Below, one piece after another: positions 8,587-17,644 of a DNA stretch of 64,000 nucleotides; the stretch's first letter is position 1; the number at the start of each line of letters is the position of its first letter. Position numbers and translations under genes: made by a program. The stretch spans positions 1,127,001-1,191,000 of the forward strand of contig NZ_CP020921.1 in the NCBI RefSeq assembly GCF_003057965.1, given 5' to 3'. The notes under the pieces were generated by a model. It saw only the letters and a list, made by a program, of their open reading frames with translations. It ran no database searches and had not been told where the DNA came from. Source of the DNA: Thermodesulfobium acidiphilum (lineage in GTDB: Bacteria; Thermodesulfobiota; Thermodesulfobiia; Thermodesulfobiales; Thermodesulfobiaceae).

Positions 8587-9018
8587 TTAGTCTACAAGAT
8601 AATTTTCAAATGTCTGGAGATGATCCATTTCTTCTAATAAAATCTTTTCAAAAAGCCTTCTAGTCGCTAAATCATCGTGTTTTTTTGAAAAACTAATTAT
8701 TTCCCTATAAAGTTCTATTGCTTCATTTTCAGCTTTGATATCAAGTTCAAGCATTTCTTTCAGAGAAGAGCCTACTTCAATATTATTTGGCTTAGTGGTG
8801 GGTATTCCGCCAAGTTTGAAAAGATGCTCTGCAATATCCTCTGCATGCTGCATTTCTGTAATTGAAATCTTTTTCAAATCTTCACCTACAATTTTACCTT
8901 TAAAACCAACTAATTGTATATGCTGCCACATATACTGGATACTAACCTGGATCTCTCTGGCAATAGCTTTGTTTAGCATCTCAAACAATTGTTCTTTTGT
9001 AGCTTTTGCCTGTGACAT
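8587..9018 (-). CDS. Ferritin-like (bacterioferritin/rubrerythrin-type) diiron protein
   Basis: A 143-residue four-helix ferritin-like protein, probably handling iron or peroxide in the cytosol. Diiron ligand patterns can be seen: an early Glu in AIAREIQVSIQYMWQ, TEMQHAEDIAEH near residue 50 (ExxH), ELDIKAENEAIELY near 95 and LLEEMDHLQTF near 128 (ExxH). There is no rubredoxin domain, so it is not a classical rubrerythrin. The ATG at 9018 lies behind a perfect AGGAGG; the longer frame to 9051 has no such site. It is flanked by its own terminator and is probably a single-gene unit. Confidence 0.82.
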   Translation of the reverse strand: MSQAKATKEQLFEMLNKAIAREIQVSIQYMWQHIQLVGFKGKIVGEDLKKISITEMQHAEDIAEHLFKLGGIPTTKPNNIEVGSSLKEMLELDIKAENEAIELYREIISFSKKHDDLATRRLFEKILLEEMDHLQTFENYLVD

Positions 9019-9053
9019 TAGAATCCTCCTGATAATTATATTTATTAACAAAT

Positions 9054-9059
9054 ATTATA
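9054..9059 (-). promoter_or_regulatory. Candidate -10 box for the ferritin-like gene
   Basis: A TATAAT reads on the minus strand 36 bases upstream of the ATG at 9018, in the gap after rfbC. No convincing -35 was found. Confidence 0.3.
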
Positions 9060-9082
9060 TTACAATTTATATAAAATAATAA

Positions 9083-9634
9083 TTAAAATTGCTCCAAAAA
9101 TTCTTCCTTAAAAGTTTTCAATCCTGCATCTTGCAAAGAAATAATAGGATTCTCGACTGGCCAAGGAATAGATAAAAATTGATCGTTATATATTACTCCA
9201 CTAGAACTTTCAGGTGAATATTCAGAAGAAGTTTTATATAGCACTATTGCAAAATCGCTTAATGCACAAAAACCGTGCAAAAAGCCGTCAGGCACAAAAA
9301 GAAGATAATCATTGCTATCGTGCAATATCACCGTAAAATATTTGCCAAATGTTTTAGACTCTCTTCTGACGTCCACCACTGCATCAAATATGCTTCCATA
9401 AACACATTTCACAAGTTTTGCCTGGCCATGTGGAGCTTTTTGATAATGAAGTCCTCTTATTACACCTTTTTTAGAAAAAGATAAGTTATCCTGATTAAAA
9501 TCTAAATCAAACCCCATCCTTTTAAAATCAGAATCTTTAAAAATCTCTTGAAAATAACCTCTATTATCAAAAAATTTTTTTGATTTTATAATCACTAAGC
9601 CTTCAATACCCGTTTCTATTTTTTCAAATGGCAT
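9083..9634 (-). CDS. rfbC: dTDP-4-dehydrorhamnose 3,5-epimerase
   Basis: A 183-residue RmlC-type cupin that epimerises dTDP-4-keto-6-deoxyglucose on the way to dTDP-L-rhamnose for cell-surface glycans. Diagnostic blocks are FDNRGYFQEIF near residue 24, IRGLHYQ near 62 with the catalytic His, DAVVDVRRESKTFG near 88, and VPDGFLHGF near 118. The length is normal. The ATG follows GGGGAG. The other rfb genes are not in the window. It is divergent from leuC. Confidence 0.93.
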   Translation of the reverse strand: MPFEKIETGIEGLVIIKSKKFFDNRGYFQEIFKDSDFKRMGFDLDFNQDNLSFSKKGVIRGLHYQKAPHGQAKLVKCVYGSIFDAVVDVRRESKTFGKYFTVILHDSNDYLLFVPDGFLHGFCALSDFAIVLYKTSSEYSPESSSGVIYNDQFLSIPWPVENPIISLQDAGLKTFKEEFLEQF

Positions 9635-9716
9635 ATTTCTCCCCTACTTAATTTATTTTTTTCATTTTATAATAAAAGGGAAAATTAAAAAAGGACATTT
9701 CAGAAGGGAGTCAAAA

Positions 9717-10976
9717 ATGGGCAAAACTATTGCGGAAAAAATTTTTTCCAAACACTCAAAAAAGGATGTGAAAGCAGGTGACTATATCCTTGCAAATCTA
9801 GACATAGTTCTTGTAAACGACATCACAGGTCCACTAAGCGTTATTGAATTCCAAAAGCTAGGAGACATTAAGGTTTTTGATAAAGATAAAATAGTCATAA
9901 TTTGCGATCACTTTACGCCAAACAAAGACATTAAATCAGCCCAAAACGTAAAAATGTTAAGAAATTTTGCAAAAAATCAAAACATAAAACATTTCTATGA
10001 ACCTGGTCATGTGGGAATAGAACACGTTATGATTCCCGAACTAGGTTTAGCTCGACCAGGATATTTAATAATTGGAGCAGATTCCCACACGTGCACTTAT
10101 GGTGCACTAAATGCATTTTCCACTGGAGTAGGTTCAACTGATGCTGGCATGGCAATGGCAACTGGAGATACGTGGTTCAGAGTTCCACCATCATTTAAAG
10201 TAGAAATAAGAGGTAAACAAAAGAAATGGATTAGCGGAAAAGACGTCGTGCTAAACTTGATAGGGAAAATTGGCGTAGAAGGCGCAAACTATTTTGCTCT
10301 CGAATTTTGCGGAGAAGGATTAAGAAATCTTTCTATAGATGACAGATTTACCATTTCAAACATGGCAATCGAGTGCGGGGGTAAAGCTGGTATATTTAAT
10401 TATGACGAGATAACGCACCAATACCTAGAAAGTTTGGGAATAAATGCATTTGATTACATTGAGGCAGACAAGGATGCAAATTACGAAAAGAGTATCACAA
10501 TAGATTTAAGCGAACTGGATTATACTGTTTCTCTTCCATTTTCTCCAGATAATACTGTCAATGTAAGCAAATTAGAAAAAACTTATGTTGACCAGGTAGT
10601 AATAGGATCTTGCACAAACGGTAGACTCTCAGATCTAAGAGTTGCAGCAGAAATTTTAACTAACAAAAAGGTAAAGGATGGCCTCAGAGTAATTGTACTT
10701 CCAGGAAGTCCAAAGGTCTATCTTGAAGCTTTAAGAGAGGGCCTGATAGAGAAATTTATTTTAGCTGGCGCAGCAGTTTCTACCCCAACCTGTGGCCCAT
10801 GTTTAGGTGGTCATATGGGCATTCTTGCTGAAGATGAAGTTTGCGTTTCAACTACCAACAGAAATTTTATTGGCAGAATGGGGCATCCAAAGAGTAAAGT
10901 AATTCTCGCTTCCCCTGCAGTCGCTGCAGCATCTGCTATAACTGGATATATCACTTCGCCTGAGGAGGTAATGTAA
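9717..10976 (+). CDS. leuC: 3-isopropylmalate dehydratase, large subunit
   Basis: A 419-residue aconitase-superfamily subunit. With LeuD it isomerises 2-isopropylmalate to 3-isopropylmalate in leucine synthesis. The Fe-S cluster cysteines are in VIGSCTNG near residue 297 and TPTCGPCLGGH near 358; DSHTCTYG near 120 is also present. At about 420 residues it belongs to the shorter LeuC/homoaconitase group, so a homoaconitase-like activity cannot be excluded, but leuD and leuB follow directly. AGAAGGGAG precedes the ATG. Its stop overlaps the leuD start by one base. Confidence 0.93.
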   Translation: MGKTIAEKIFSKHSKKDVKAGDYILANLDIVLVNDITGPLSVIEFQKLGDIKVFDKDKIVIICDHFTPNKDIKSAQNVKMLRNFAKNQNIKHFYEPGHVGIEHVMIPELGLARPGYLIIGADSHTCTYGALNAFSTGVGSTDAGMAMATGDTWFRVPPSFKVEIRGKQKKWISGKDVVLNLIGKIGVEGANYFALEFCGEGLRNLSIDDRFTISNMAIECGGKAGIFNYDEITHQYLESLGINAFDYIEADKDANYEKSITIDLSELDYTVSLPFSPDNTVNVSKLEKTYVDQVVIGSCTNGRLSDLRVAAEILTNKKVKDGLRVIVLPGSPKVYLEALREGLIEKFILAGAAVSTPTCGPCLGGHMGILAEDEVCVSTTNRNFIGRMGHPKSKVILASPAVAAASAITGYITSPEEVM

Positions 10977-11488
10977 TGATGATTTTAGAAGGCGCTGCAA
11001 GAATTTTTGGCAATAATATAGATACCGATCTTATAATAGCAGCAAGATATCTAACAGAAACCAATGAAGTTGAACTTGGCAAAAATCTTTTCAAAGATTT
11101 AAGACCAAATTTTGTAAACGAGATGAATAAAGGAGACATAATAGTTGCAGGAAATAATTTTGGTTGCGGCTCATCACGAGAACATGCTCCTTTAGCCATA
11201 AAGGGCGCAGGAATTAGTGCAGTTATTGCAAATTCCTTCGCAAGAATTTTTTTTAGAAATGCTATTAATGTTGGTTTACCAATTTTCGTAACAAGTGAGA
11301 ATTTGAATTCAATCGAAGAAGGAGATAAATTATCTATAAACGCTTCAGAAGGGATACTCTTAAATAAGACAAAAAACAAGACATATAAATTCGACCCATA
11401 TCCAGAATTTTTATTAAATCTCGTTCAAATAGGTGGTCTCTTTAACTTTACCAAAAATCGTCTAAAAGAGGTGCAAAAAAATGTATAA
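10976..11488 (+). CDS. leuD: 3-isopropylmalate dehydratase, small subunit
   Basis: A 170-residue partner of LeuC that supplies the swivelling substrate-binding domain. The GNNFGCGSSREHAP block near residue 60 is the family hallmark. Translation can begin at either of two adjacent ATGs (10976 or 10979) behind GAGGAGG; the first overlaps the leuC stop by one base. It overlaps leuB by eight bases at its 3' end, so leuCDB is one translationally coupled operon. Confidence 0.93.
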   Translation: MMILEGAARIFGNNIDTDLIIAARYLTETNEVELGKNLFKDLRPNFVNEMNKGDIIVAGNNFGCGSSREHAPLAIKGAGISAVIANSFARIFFRNAINVGLPIFVTSENLNSIEEGDKLSINASEGILLNKTKNKTYKFDPYPEFLLNLVQIGGLFNFTKNRLKEVQKNV

Positions 11489-12548
11489 AGTTGCATTCTT
11501 ACCTGGTGACGGAATAGGCCAGGATCTAAAAGAAGTAGTAAAAGTTTTTAGAGATAAAATTGAAGAAAAATATGGATTTTCTTTTGAATTAAATGAACTT
11601 CCAATTGGTGGAAATGCAATTGATTCATTTGGAGATCCTTTACCGCCAGATGTATTAAAGGAGTGCAAAAACTCTGATGCTGTCTTTTTGATAGCTGTTG
11701 GTGGCCCAAAGTGGGATAACAATCCCCCAAACCTTAGACCTGAAGCGGGATTATTGAAATTAAGAAAGAGCCTAAACGTTTTTTGCAATATCAGGCCTAT
11801 TAAACTTTCCAAACACTTAACACACCTTTCTTGCTTAAAATGTGAGACTGTAAACAAAGGCCTTGATATAGTAATATTAAGAGAACTGACTGAAGGCCTT
11901 TATTTTGGTGAACCTCGAGGAATTTACACACAACCTGACGGTTCAAAGGTTGCCATAAATACTATGAGTTACAGTTCAACTACAATTGAAAAATTTGCAA
12001 AGATAGGGTTTGAGCTTGCGATGTCTAGAAAGAAAAATCTGACTTCCGTTGATAAGGCAAACGTTCTTGAAAATTCAAGACTTTGGCGAGAAGTAGTAGA
12101 AAATTTATCAAAATCTTATCCAGAAATAAAGTTAAATCACCTGTATGTGGATAATGCAGCCCTTCAAATGATATACGATCCTAATCAATTTGATGTAATA
12201 ATTACAGAAAATCTGTTTGGAGACATTCTCAGCGATGAGGCAGCTGCACTCGTAGGTTCACTTGGGCTTTTGCCATCAGCAAGTATAGGCGACAATAAAC
12301 CATTTTTATACGAACCTGTACACGGATCTGCTCCTTCAATAGCAGGCAAAAATATAGCCAATCCTATAGCCACCATTTTTTCAATTGCTCTAATGCTAAG
12401 ATTAAGTTTTGAGAGGAATGATATTGCACTTGACCTTGAAAATGCTGTAGAAAAAGTCTTAGAAACCAAGGTAGGAACTGCCGATCTTAAAATGAAAAAT
12501 ACCATAGGCACAAGAGAATTTGCTAACGAAGTGCTTAAAAATCTATAA
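11481..12548 (+). CDS. leuB: 3-isopropylmalate dehydrogenase
   Basis: A 355-residue NAD-dependent beta-decarboxylating dehydrogenase, the third enzyme of the leucine operon. It shows LPGDGIGQ at residue 7, RELTEGLYFGEPRG near 135, DKANVLENSRLWREV near 190, NLFGDILSDEAAALVGSLG near 245 and PVHGSAPSIAGK near 280. Length and motifs are those of a complete LeuB. It ends six bases inside the convergent galU gene, so the leu transcript must end within or beyond galU. No attenuator or T-box is visible in the short leader before leuC. Confidence 0.94.
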   Translation: MYKVAFLPGDGIGQDLKEVVKVFRDKIEEKYGFSFELNELPIGGNAIDSFGDPLPPDVLKECKNSDAVFLIAVGGPKWDNNPPNLRPEAGLLKLRKSLNVFCNIRPIKLSKHLTHLSCLKCETVNKGLDIVILRELTEGLYFGEPRGIYTQPDGSKVAINTMSYSSTTIEKFAKIGFELAMSRKKNLTSVDKANVLENSRLWREVVENLSKSYPEIKLNHLYVDNAALQMIYDPNQFDVIITENLFGDILSDEAAALVGSLGLLPSASIGDNKPFLYEPVHGSAPSIAGKNIANPIATIFSIALMLRLSFERNDIALDLENAVEKVLETKVGTADLKMKNTIGTREFANEVLKNL

Positions 12549-13415
12549 TTCTTTACAAATTTCTAACAAATGATTTTTCATTTCATCCTTAAATTCTGGA
12601 TGTTGAAGCGCAAAATCGACTGTGGCTTTTAGGTATCCAATCTTTGAGCCACAGTCATATCTTTTTCCTTTAATCTCCACTCCTAAAACCAACCTTCTCT
12701 CGCATAAAGTTCTAAGAGCATCAGTGAGCTGAATCTCTCCACCCCTCCCAGGTTTTGTCTCTCGTAAAATATCAAAAATTTCAGGAACAAGTATATATCT
12801 ACCGATTACAGCATAGTTTGAAGGAAATTCATGTACCTCAGGCTTTTCAATAAGATCAAAAATCTTTAGTACGCCATCATCATCCGGAATTGGCTTTGCA
12901 AGAGCTATTCCATAGCTGCTAACCTCTTCTTCTGGCACCATCTCAAGGGCTAATACTGGACTATGATATCTCTCATACACTTTAATTAGCTGTTTCATAG
13001 CAGGAATTTCAGAATTTATAATATCATCACCAAGAACTACAGCAAATGGTTCGTTATCGATTACCGCAGACGACATAAGTACTGCGTGTCCTAATCCCAA
13101 TGGTTTTGGTTGTCTAACATAGATAAACTCAGCATCATCACGAATTTTGTCAACATCAGCTAGCAAACTAGATTTATCTTTATCTTTCAATATAGATTCA
13201 AGCTCCCATGAGGCATCAAAGTAGTCTTCAATAGGTCTTTTGTTCCTACCTGTAACAAATATCATATATTTTATTCCTGATTCTAGAACTTCTTCCACAA
13301 CATACTGGATTAAAGGTCTATCTACTAGTGGCAACATCTCTTTAGGAGACGCTTTGGTAGCTGGTAAAAACCTTGTTCCCATTCCTGCAACAGGAAAAAC
13401 TGCCTTTCTGATCAT
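12543..13415 (-). CDS. galU: UTP-glucose-1-phosphate uridylyltransferase
   Basis: A 290-residue nucleotidyltransferase that makes UDP-glucose for glycan and envelope synthesis. It shows the GMGTRFLPATKASPKEMLPL signature at residues 11-30, VLGDDII near 128 and GRGGEIQLTDAL near 222. Length and motifs are typical of GalU. The ATG lies behind AAGGAGG. It stands alone on the minus strand, overlapping leuB tail to tail. Confidence 0.94.
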   Translation of the reverse strand: MIRKAVFPVAGMGTRFLPATKASPKEMLPLVDRPLIQYVVEEVLESGIKYMIFVTGRNKRPIEDYFDASWELESILKDKDKSSLLADVDKIRDDAEFIYVRQPKPLGLGHAVLMSSAVIDNEPFAVVLGDDIINSEIPAMKQLIKVYERYHSPVLALEMVPEEEVSSYGIALAKPIPDDDGVLKIFDLIEKPEVHEFPSNYAVIGRYILVPEIFDILRETKPGRGGEIQLTDALRTLCERRLVLGVEIKGKRYDCGSKIGYLKATVDFALQHPEFKDEMKNHLLEICKEL

Positions 13416-13497
13416 AAGAACCTCCTTAGCCTACAAAAAACGCATTAAATTATATTAACTATGTTAAAATATTTTTTATATATTAACAACAACATGT

Positions 13498-14133
13498 ATG
13501 AAAATAATTTTAGAACTCTTAAAAAATAGAAATTATGAAGAAATCGTCTTTTTGTGTAACAAAGAAAGACGATTTTGGTCTTTTTTAAAGTCAAGATTAT
13601 ACGATCCAGATATGTTAATAAGGTATAGAGCCGTAGAAGCTGTGGGTTTATACATGAAAGATTTATGGAATAAAGATGAAGAGAAGGTAAGGGTGTTTAT
13701 AAGAACTCTTCTATGGTCACTTAACGATGAATCAGGAGGAATAGGATGGAGCTCTGCTCCTACAATAGCACAGATAATTAGCCACATCCCATCTTTAAAA
13801 GATCCATATTTATCAATGGCAATGAACGCCCTTGATGAAGATCTTCTTAAAAAGCCAATCCTTTGGGCAATAGCAAAAGTTGGGAAAAAAGCCCTAGAAG
13901 ACGTAAAATTCCATAAAGAAAATTTTCTTAAAGCCTTTGAATCTAAAGACAAAGAAACTATAGGATATGCTGTAATAGCTTCAACAGAAACAGAATTTAG
14001 AGATTCACTGGCATATATTGTAAAATTAAAAAATAATCCGACTAATTTTACTTTCCCTTACTTTGTAGACGGCTTTTTTAGAAAAGAAAATTTAGATAGT
14101 TTACTTGATGAAGCAATTAAAAAACTAAAATGA
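13498..14133 (+). CDS. HEAT-like helical repeat protein, function unknown
   Basis: A 211-residue all-helical protein with repeat-like units such as DPDMLIRYRAVEAVGLYM and LKKPILWAIAKVGKKAL, which suggest a HEAT/ARM-type protein-binding scaffold. The DESGGIGWSSAPTIAQII segment near residue 78 resembles uncharacterised proteins of sulfate reducers (the DVU0298 type, from memory). No SD precedes the ATG; a TATATT lies 13 bases upstream, so the message may be nearly leaderless. It overlaps the next gene by four bases (ATGA), so it should be co-expressed with the YkgJ-like and HAD genes. Confidence 0.6.
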   Translation: MKIILELLKNRNYEEIVFLCNKERRFWSFLKSRLYDPDMLIRYRAVEAVGLYMKDLWNKDEEKVRVFIRTLLWSLNDESGGIGWSSAPTIAQIISHIPSLKDPYLSMAMNALDEDLLKKPILWAIAKVGKKALEDVKFHKENFLKAFESKDKETIGYAVIASTETEFRDSLAYIVKLKNNPTNFTFPYFVDGFFRKENLDSLLDEAIKKLK

Positions 14134-14708
14134 AAAACATCATAGACAGTTTAGAAAAACTTTATAAGGAAGTTGAAAACGAATTCAAAAGAATTGGACA
14201 ATATTATGATTTTAGCTGTTTTGGTTGTACTACAAATTGTTGTAATACTTTATTTTATCACTTCACGATTGTTGAAGAACTTATGCTACAATACGGCCTA
14301 TCAAAACTCGATGGAAACACAAGATTAATGATCGTTGAAAATTCTAAGAGATATTTGCTCTCGAAAGAAAATCATAACGAAAGAGGAAGATTTAAAATGA
14401 TGTGCCCTGCAAACAAAGATGGACTTTGTATGGTCTATCAATATAGACCAATGATATGTAGAATTCATGGTGTCCCATCCAAACTAGTTTTTCCTAATGG
14501 AAGAGTTGATTTTTACAAAGGATGTGAGGTTATAGCGTCAAAATTTCTGGAATTTCCTTACGTATTAGATAGAACAAATTTTTTTAAAAATTTAAGCAAA
14601 ATAGAACTTGATTTTAGAAAAAAGACAAATAAGCCTATAAGTTATAAATTCAAAAAAACTATTGCAGAAATGATTCTTAGCAAAGATTTGAAAGATATTC
14701 ATGTATAA
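14130..14708 (+). CDS. YkgJ-like putative metal- or Fe-S-binding protein
   Basis: A 192-residue protein with cysteine spacing like the YkgJ (UPF0153) family: SCFGCTTNCC near residue 28, MCPANKDGLCMVYQYRPMIC near 90-109, a following H in RIHG, and YKGC near 127. Members of the family are thought to chelate zinc or an Fe-S cluster, but no reaction is known. Nearly all cysteines fall in these clusters, which supports metal binding here. It overlaps its neighbours by 4 and 8 bases in a three-gene operon. Confidence 0.65.
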   Translation: MKNIIDSLEKLYKEVENEFKRIGQYYDFSCFGCTTNCCNTLFYHFTIVEELMLQYGLSKLDGNTRLMIVENSKRYLLSKENHNERGRFKMMCPANKDGLCMVYQYRPMICRIHGVPSKLVFPNGRVDFYKGCEVIASKFLEFPYVLDRTNFFKNLSKIELDFRKKTNKPISYKFKKTIAEMILSKDLKDIHV

Positions 14709-15348
14709 AAAGATTATTAACGATATCGAAAATATCTTTTTAGACTTTGATGGCACGATCGTTCACAAAGAATTTGATCGATATTTTTGGACCGAATATG
14801 TGCCACTCCAATATTCAATTAAGAATAACCTGCCGCTAGAAGATTCTAAAGAAAAACTCTACCACTTATATAACTCTTATAAAGGACAGCTTTGTTGGTC
14901 TGATATAGATTTTTGGTCTTCGAAATTAAACCTTGATATTGAAAGTCTCACTCAGTCTATTTCAGGTTTAATAAAACCGTCAAAAGGCATTTACAAATTT
15001 TTTTCACATGCAAAGAAAAATAATAAAAGAATTTTTATTTTAACCAACGCACATAAAAAAACAATTAACATTAAGCTTAAAAGGATTAATATAAAAAAAC
15101 AAATTGATAAAATCATAACCTGTTTTGACCTGGGATATCCAAAAGAACACATTGGTTTTTGGAAGAAATTAAAAAGTCAAATCGAATTCGATCCTGCAAG
15201 AAGCGTTTTTATAGACGATCTCGAAGAAAATTTAATGCAAGCCAGTAAGATCGGCATCAAAAACGTTTGGTTAAAGGTTGAAGAAGAAGAAATAAAAAAC
15301 ATAACTTCAAAATTTTTCTACTTTGTTTCATTCGAAAATTTACTATAA
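14701..15348 (+). CDS. HAD-family phosphatase, possible nucleotidase
   Basis: A 215-residue haloacid dehalogenase-type hydrolase. Motif I is FLDFDGTIV (nucleophile Asp near residue 15), motif II is FILTNAHKK near 115, and motif III/IV is FIDDLEENL near 172. The architecture is like the GMP/IMP nucleotidase YrfG group, which cleaves purine nucleotides, but the substrate cannot be fixed from sequence. Its start overlaps the end of the YkgJ-like gene by eight bases. It is the last gene of the small operon; argC follows after 55 bases. Confidence 0.7.
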   Translation: MYKKIINDIENIFLDFDGTIVHKEFDRYFWTEYVPLQYSIKNNLPLEDSKEKLYHLYNSYKGQLCWSDIDFWSSKLNLDIESLTQSISGLIKPSKGIYKFFSHAKKNNKRIFILTNAHKKTINIKLKRINIKKQIDKIITCFDLGYPKEHIGFWKKLKSQIEFDPARSVFIDDLEENLMQASKIGIKNVWLKVEEEEIKNITSKFFYFVSFENLL

Positions 15349-15403
15349 TCGTCCATAAAACAATATATACTGATTGAATTTAATAACCTTTCAAGGAGGA
15401 TTT

Positions 15404-16444
15404 ATGAAAAAGATTAAGGTTGGTATATTTGGTGCAACTGGATATGCTGGATTGAACATATTTAGGATATTGTCAAATCATCCTTATGTAGATTTAAAGT
15501 ATCTATCTTCTCGCTCCTACAACGGTGAAAGCTATAAAAAACTTTTTCCCTCTTTTAACACTGATATAGTACTTAAAACTTCAGACCCGGAAGTAGCAAA
15601 GGATTTAGATGCCTGTTTTATCGCCTTACCAGCAGGCGAAACGTCTAAGTTTGTTACAAAACTAATAGAATATAACAATAACATTGTTATTATTGACCTG
15701 GGAGCAGATTTCAGATTTAAAGATAAAGAGATTTATGAGAAAACATATGGTATCGAACACAGCTGTCCAGAAATATTAAAAAACTCTGTTTACGGCTTGC
15801 CAGAAATAAATAGAGAAAAAATTAAAAGAGTTAAAATTATAGGTAACCCTGGATGTTATCCTACCAGTATTCTTTTAGGATTATATCCAATAATTGATCG
15901 TTTTAAAGGCAGTATAGAAAATATAATCGCAGATTCAAAGTCAGGGGTTAGTGGAGCAGGTAGAAAGTTATCTAAAGATTTTCTTTTTTGTGAAGTAAAT
16001 GAAAGCGTAAAACCTTACGGTGCAAAATTTCATAGACATCAGCCAGAAATGAATGACCAAATAAAGCTAATCTCAAAGGATGCTCCCGAATTAATTTTCA
16101 CACCCCATCTTATTCCAATGCAAAGAGGTATTCTTTCAACAATTTACGTATTTTTTAAAGAAGATTTGCCAGAAGAAAATGAGATAAAAAAACTTTATTA
16201 TGAAAAGTATAGAAATGAAAAATTTATTCAAATACTTGAAAATGACTTACCAACTACTGGAATGGTAAGATCTAGCAACCTGTGCGCAATCAATATATGC
16301 AAGACATCAAATAGGGTAATAAAAATTTTTAGCGCGATTGATAACTTAATAAAGGGTGCATCAGGTCAGGCTGTTCAAAACCTTAACATAATTTTTGATT
16401 TCCCTGAAGAACTATCGCTAACTACTCTTCCGGAGGTAATATAA
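15404..16444 (+). CDS. argC: N-acetyl-gamma-glutamyl-phosphate reductase
   Basis: A 346-residue NADPH-dependent reductase for the third step of arginine synthesis. The nucleotide-binding GIFGATGYAG lies at residue 7, the catalytic Cys is in GNPGCYPTS near 148, and the HRHQPEM segment near 210 is typical. I start at the ATG at 15404 directly behind AAGGAGG; an in-frame start 30 bases earlier has no SD. TATACT at 15366-15371 or TATAAT at 15344-15349 could be the -10 of the arg operon, but no strong -35 is seen. No ArgR box was recognised. Confidence 0.95.
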   Translation: MKKIKVGIFGATGYAGLNIFRILSNHPYVDLKYLSSRSYNGESYKKLFPSFNTDIVLKTSDPEVAKDLDACFIALPAGETSKFVTKLIEYNNNIVIIDLGADFRFKDKEIYEKTYGIEHSCPEILKNSVYGLPEINREKIKRVKIIGNPGCYPTSILLGLYPIIDRFKGSIENIIADSKSGVSGAGRKLSKDFLFCEVNESVKPYGAKFHRHQPEMNDQIKLISKDAPELIFTPHLIPMQRGILSTIYVFFKEDLPEENEIKKLYYEKYRNEKFIQILENDLPTTGMVRSSNLCAINICKTSNRVIKIFSAIDNLIKGASGQAVQNLNIIFDFPEELSLTTLPEVI

Positions 16445-16445
16445 A

Positions 16446-17636
16446 TTGTCAAATTTTCCAGAAAACTTCAATTTTGCAGGATTAAGTTGTGGCCTAAAAT
16501 TATCTGGCAAAAAAGATCTTGGAGCTATTTTTTGTAAAGAAAAGGCACTTACCTTTGCTTTATTTACCCAAAACAGCGTTGCAGCAGCACCTGTAAAAAT
16601 TTCGAAAGAAAGACTCAAAAAAAATAAGTATATAAGAGCAATACTTATCAATTCAGGAAACGCAAATGCAGCAACAGGAATAGATGGTTATAACGATGCA
16701 ATTGAAATTTCGAAAAGGTTTGCAGAGCTAATTGGAGTTAGAGAAGATGAAGTGCTTTTGGCATCCACAGGTATAATAGGTGTAAGATTGGACAAAGAAA
16801 AAATTATTAGCAAGATCCCTGAATTGGTAAACAATTTAAAACAAAACAATTACAAAGATTTTGTTGAATCTATTATGACTACAGACAGTTTTGAAAAAGA
16901 ATATTTTGAAGTAATATCTTCAGAAAAAAACGATGAAATCCACATAAGAGCATACGCAAAGGGTTGCGGAATGATATGTCCCAACCTGGCTACGATGCTT
17001 GTTTTTATCACCTCCGATATAAATGCTGACGAAAAAATACTTAAAGAGATATTCGTTAATTGTGTAAATAGAAGCTTCAACGCCATATCGGTTGATGGAG
17101 ATACATCTACTAACGATTCAGCTTTCTTTATGACCGATATGCTTTATCCAAAAAACAAAATAACCAATAGAAAAGATAAGTTAATTATGGATTTTGAAAG
17201 TGCTTTGAATCGTTGCTGCACAAAGTTAGCAAACGATATGGTAAAGGATGGAGAAGGTTCTACAAAAGTTCTAGAAGTTAGAGCAACTGGTTTTGCCAGC
17301 GAAGAAGAGGCAAAAAAAGTAGCATCAAATATCGCAAAATCAACACTTGTTAAGTGTGCCTTCTTTGGTTCAGATCCTAATTGGGGAAGAATTATCTGCG
17401 CTGCTGGAAACACTAATTTAATTAGTGAAGATTCTGTTTTAATAAAGATTTTCGACACTGCAGTATATAATAAAAAGCCCATTAATTTTGATAAAGCAAG
17501 CCTTCGCAAAAAAATCTCAAATAGCGAAAGAGTTATAATAGAGATCCATAATAATGCTGGTGATAAAGACTTTACTTTCTATGGTTGCGATTTAACTTTT
17601 GATTATGTTAAATTAAATTCAGAATATTCAACGTGA
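16446..17636 (+). CDS. argJ: Glutamate N-acetyltransferase / N-acetylglutamate synthase
   Basis: A 396-residue ArgJ proenzyme. It transfers the acetyl group from N-acetylornithine to glutamate and so recycles it in arginine synthesis. The self-cleavage site is the Ala-Thr bond in PNLATMLVF near residue 181, preceded by AKGCGMIC. VDGDTSTND near 218 and GSDPNWGRI near 308 are also family blocks. A TTG start lies one base after the argC stop, behind GGAGGT. Whether it is mono- or bifunctional is not visible; no argA or argE is in the window. Confidence 0.95.
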   Translation: MSNFPENFNFAGLSCGLKLSGKKDLGAIFCKEKALTFALFTQNSVAAAPVKISKERLKKNKYIRAILINSGNANAATGIDGYNDAIEISKRFAELIGVREDEVLLASTGIIGVRLDKEKIISKIPELVNNLKQNNYKDFVESIMTTDSFEKEYFEVISSEKNDEIHIRAYAKGCGMICPNLATMLVFITSDINADEKILKEIFVNCVNRSFNAISVDGDTSTNDSAFFMTDMLYPKNKITNRKDKLIMDFESALNRCCTKLANDMVKDGEGSTKVLEVRATGFASEEEAKKVASNIAKSTLVKCAFFGSDPNWGRIICAAGNTNLISEDSVLIKIFDTAVYNKKPINFDKASLRKKISNSERVIIEIHNNAGDKDFTFYGCDLTFDYVKLNSEYST

Positions 17637-17644
17637 GGTGTAAA

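Noticed and set aside
10951-11379. 142-codon frame antisense to leuD
   Set aside because: It is the shadow of leuD, has no SD and matches no family.
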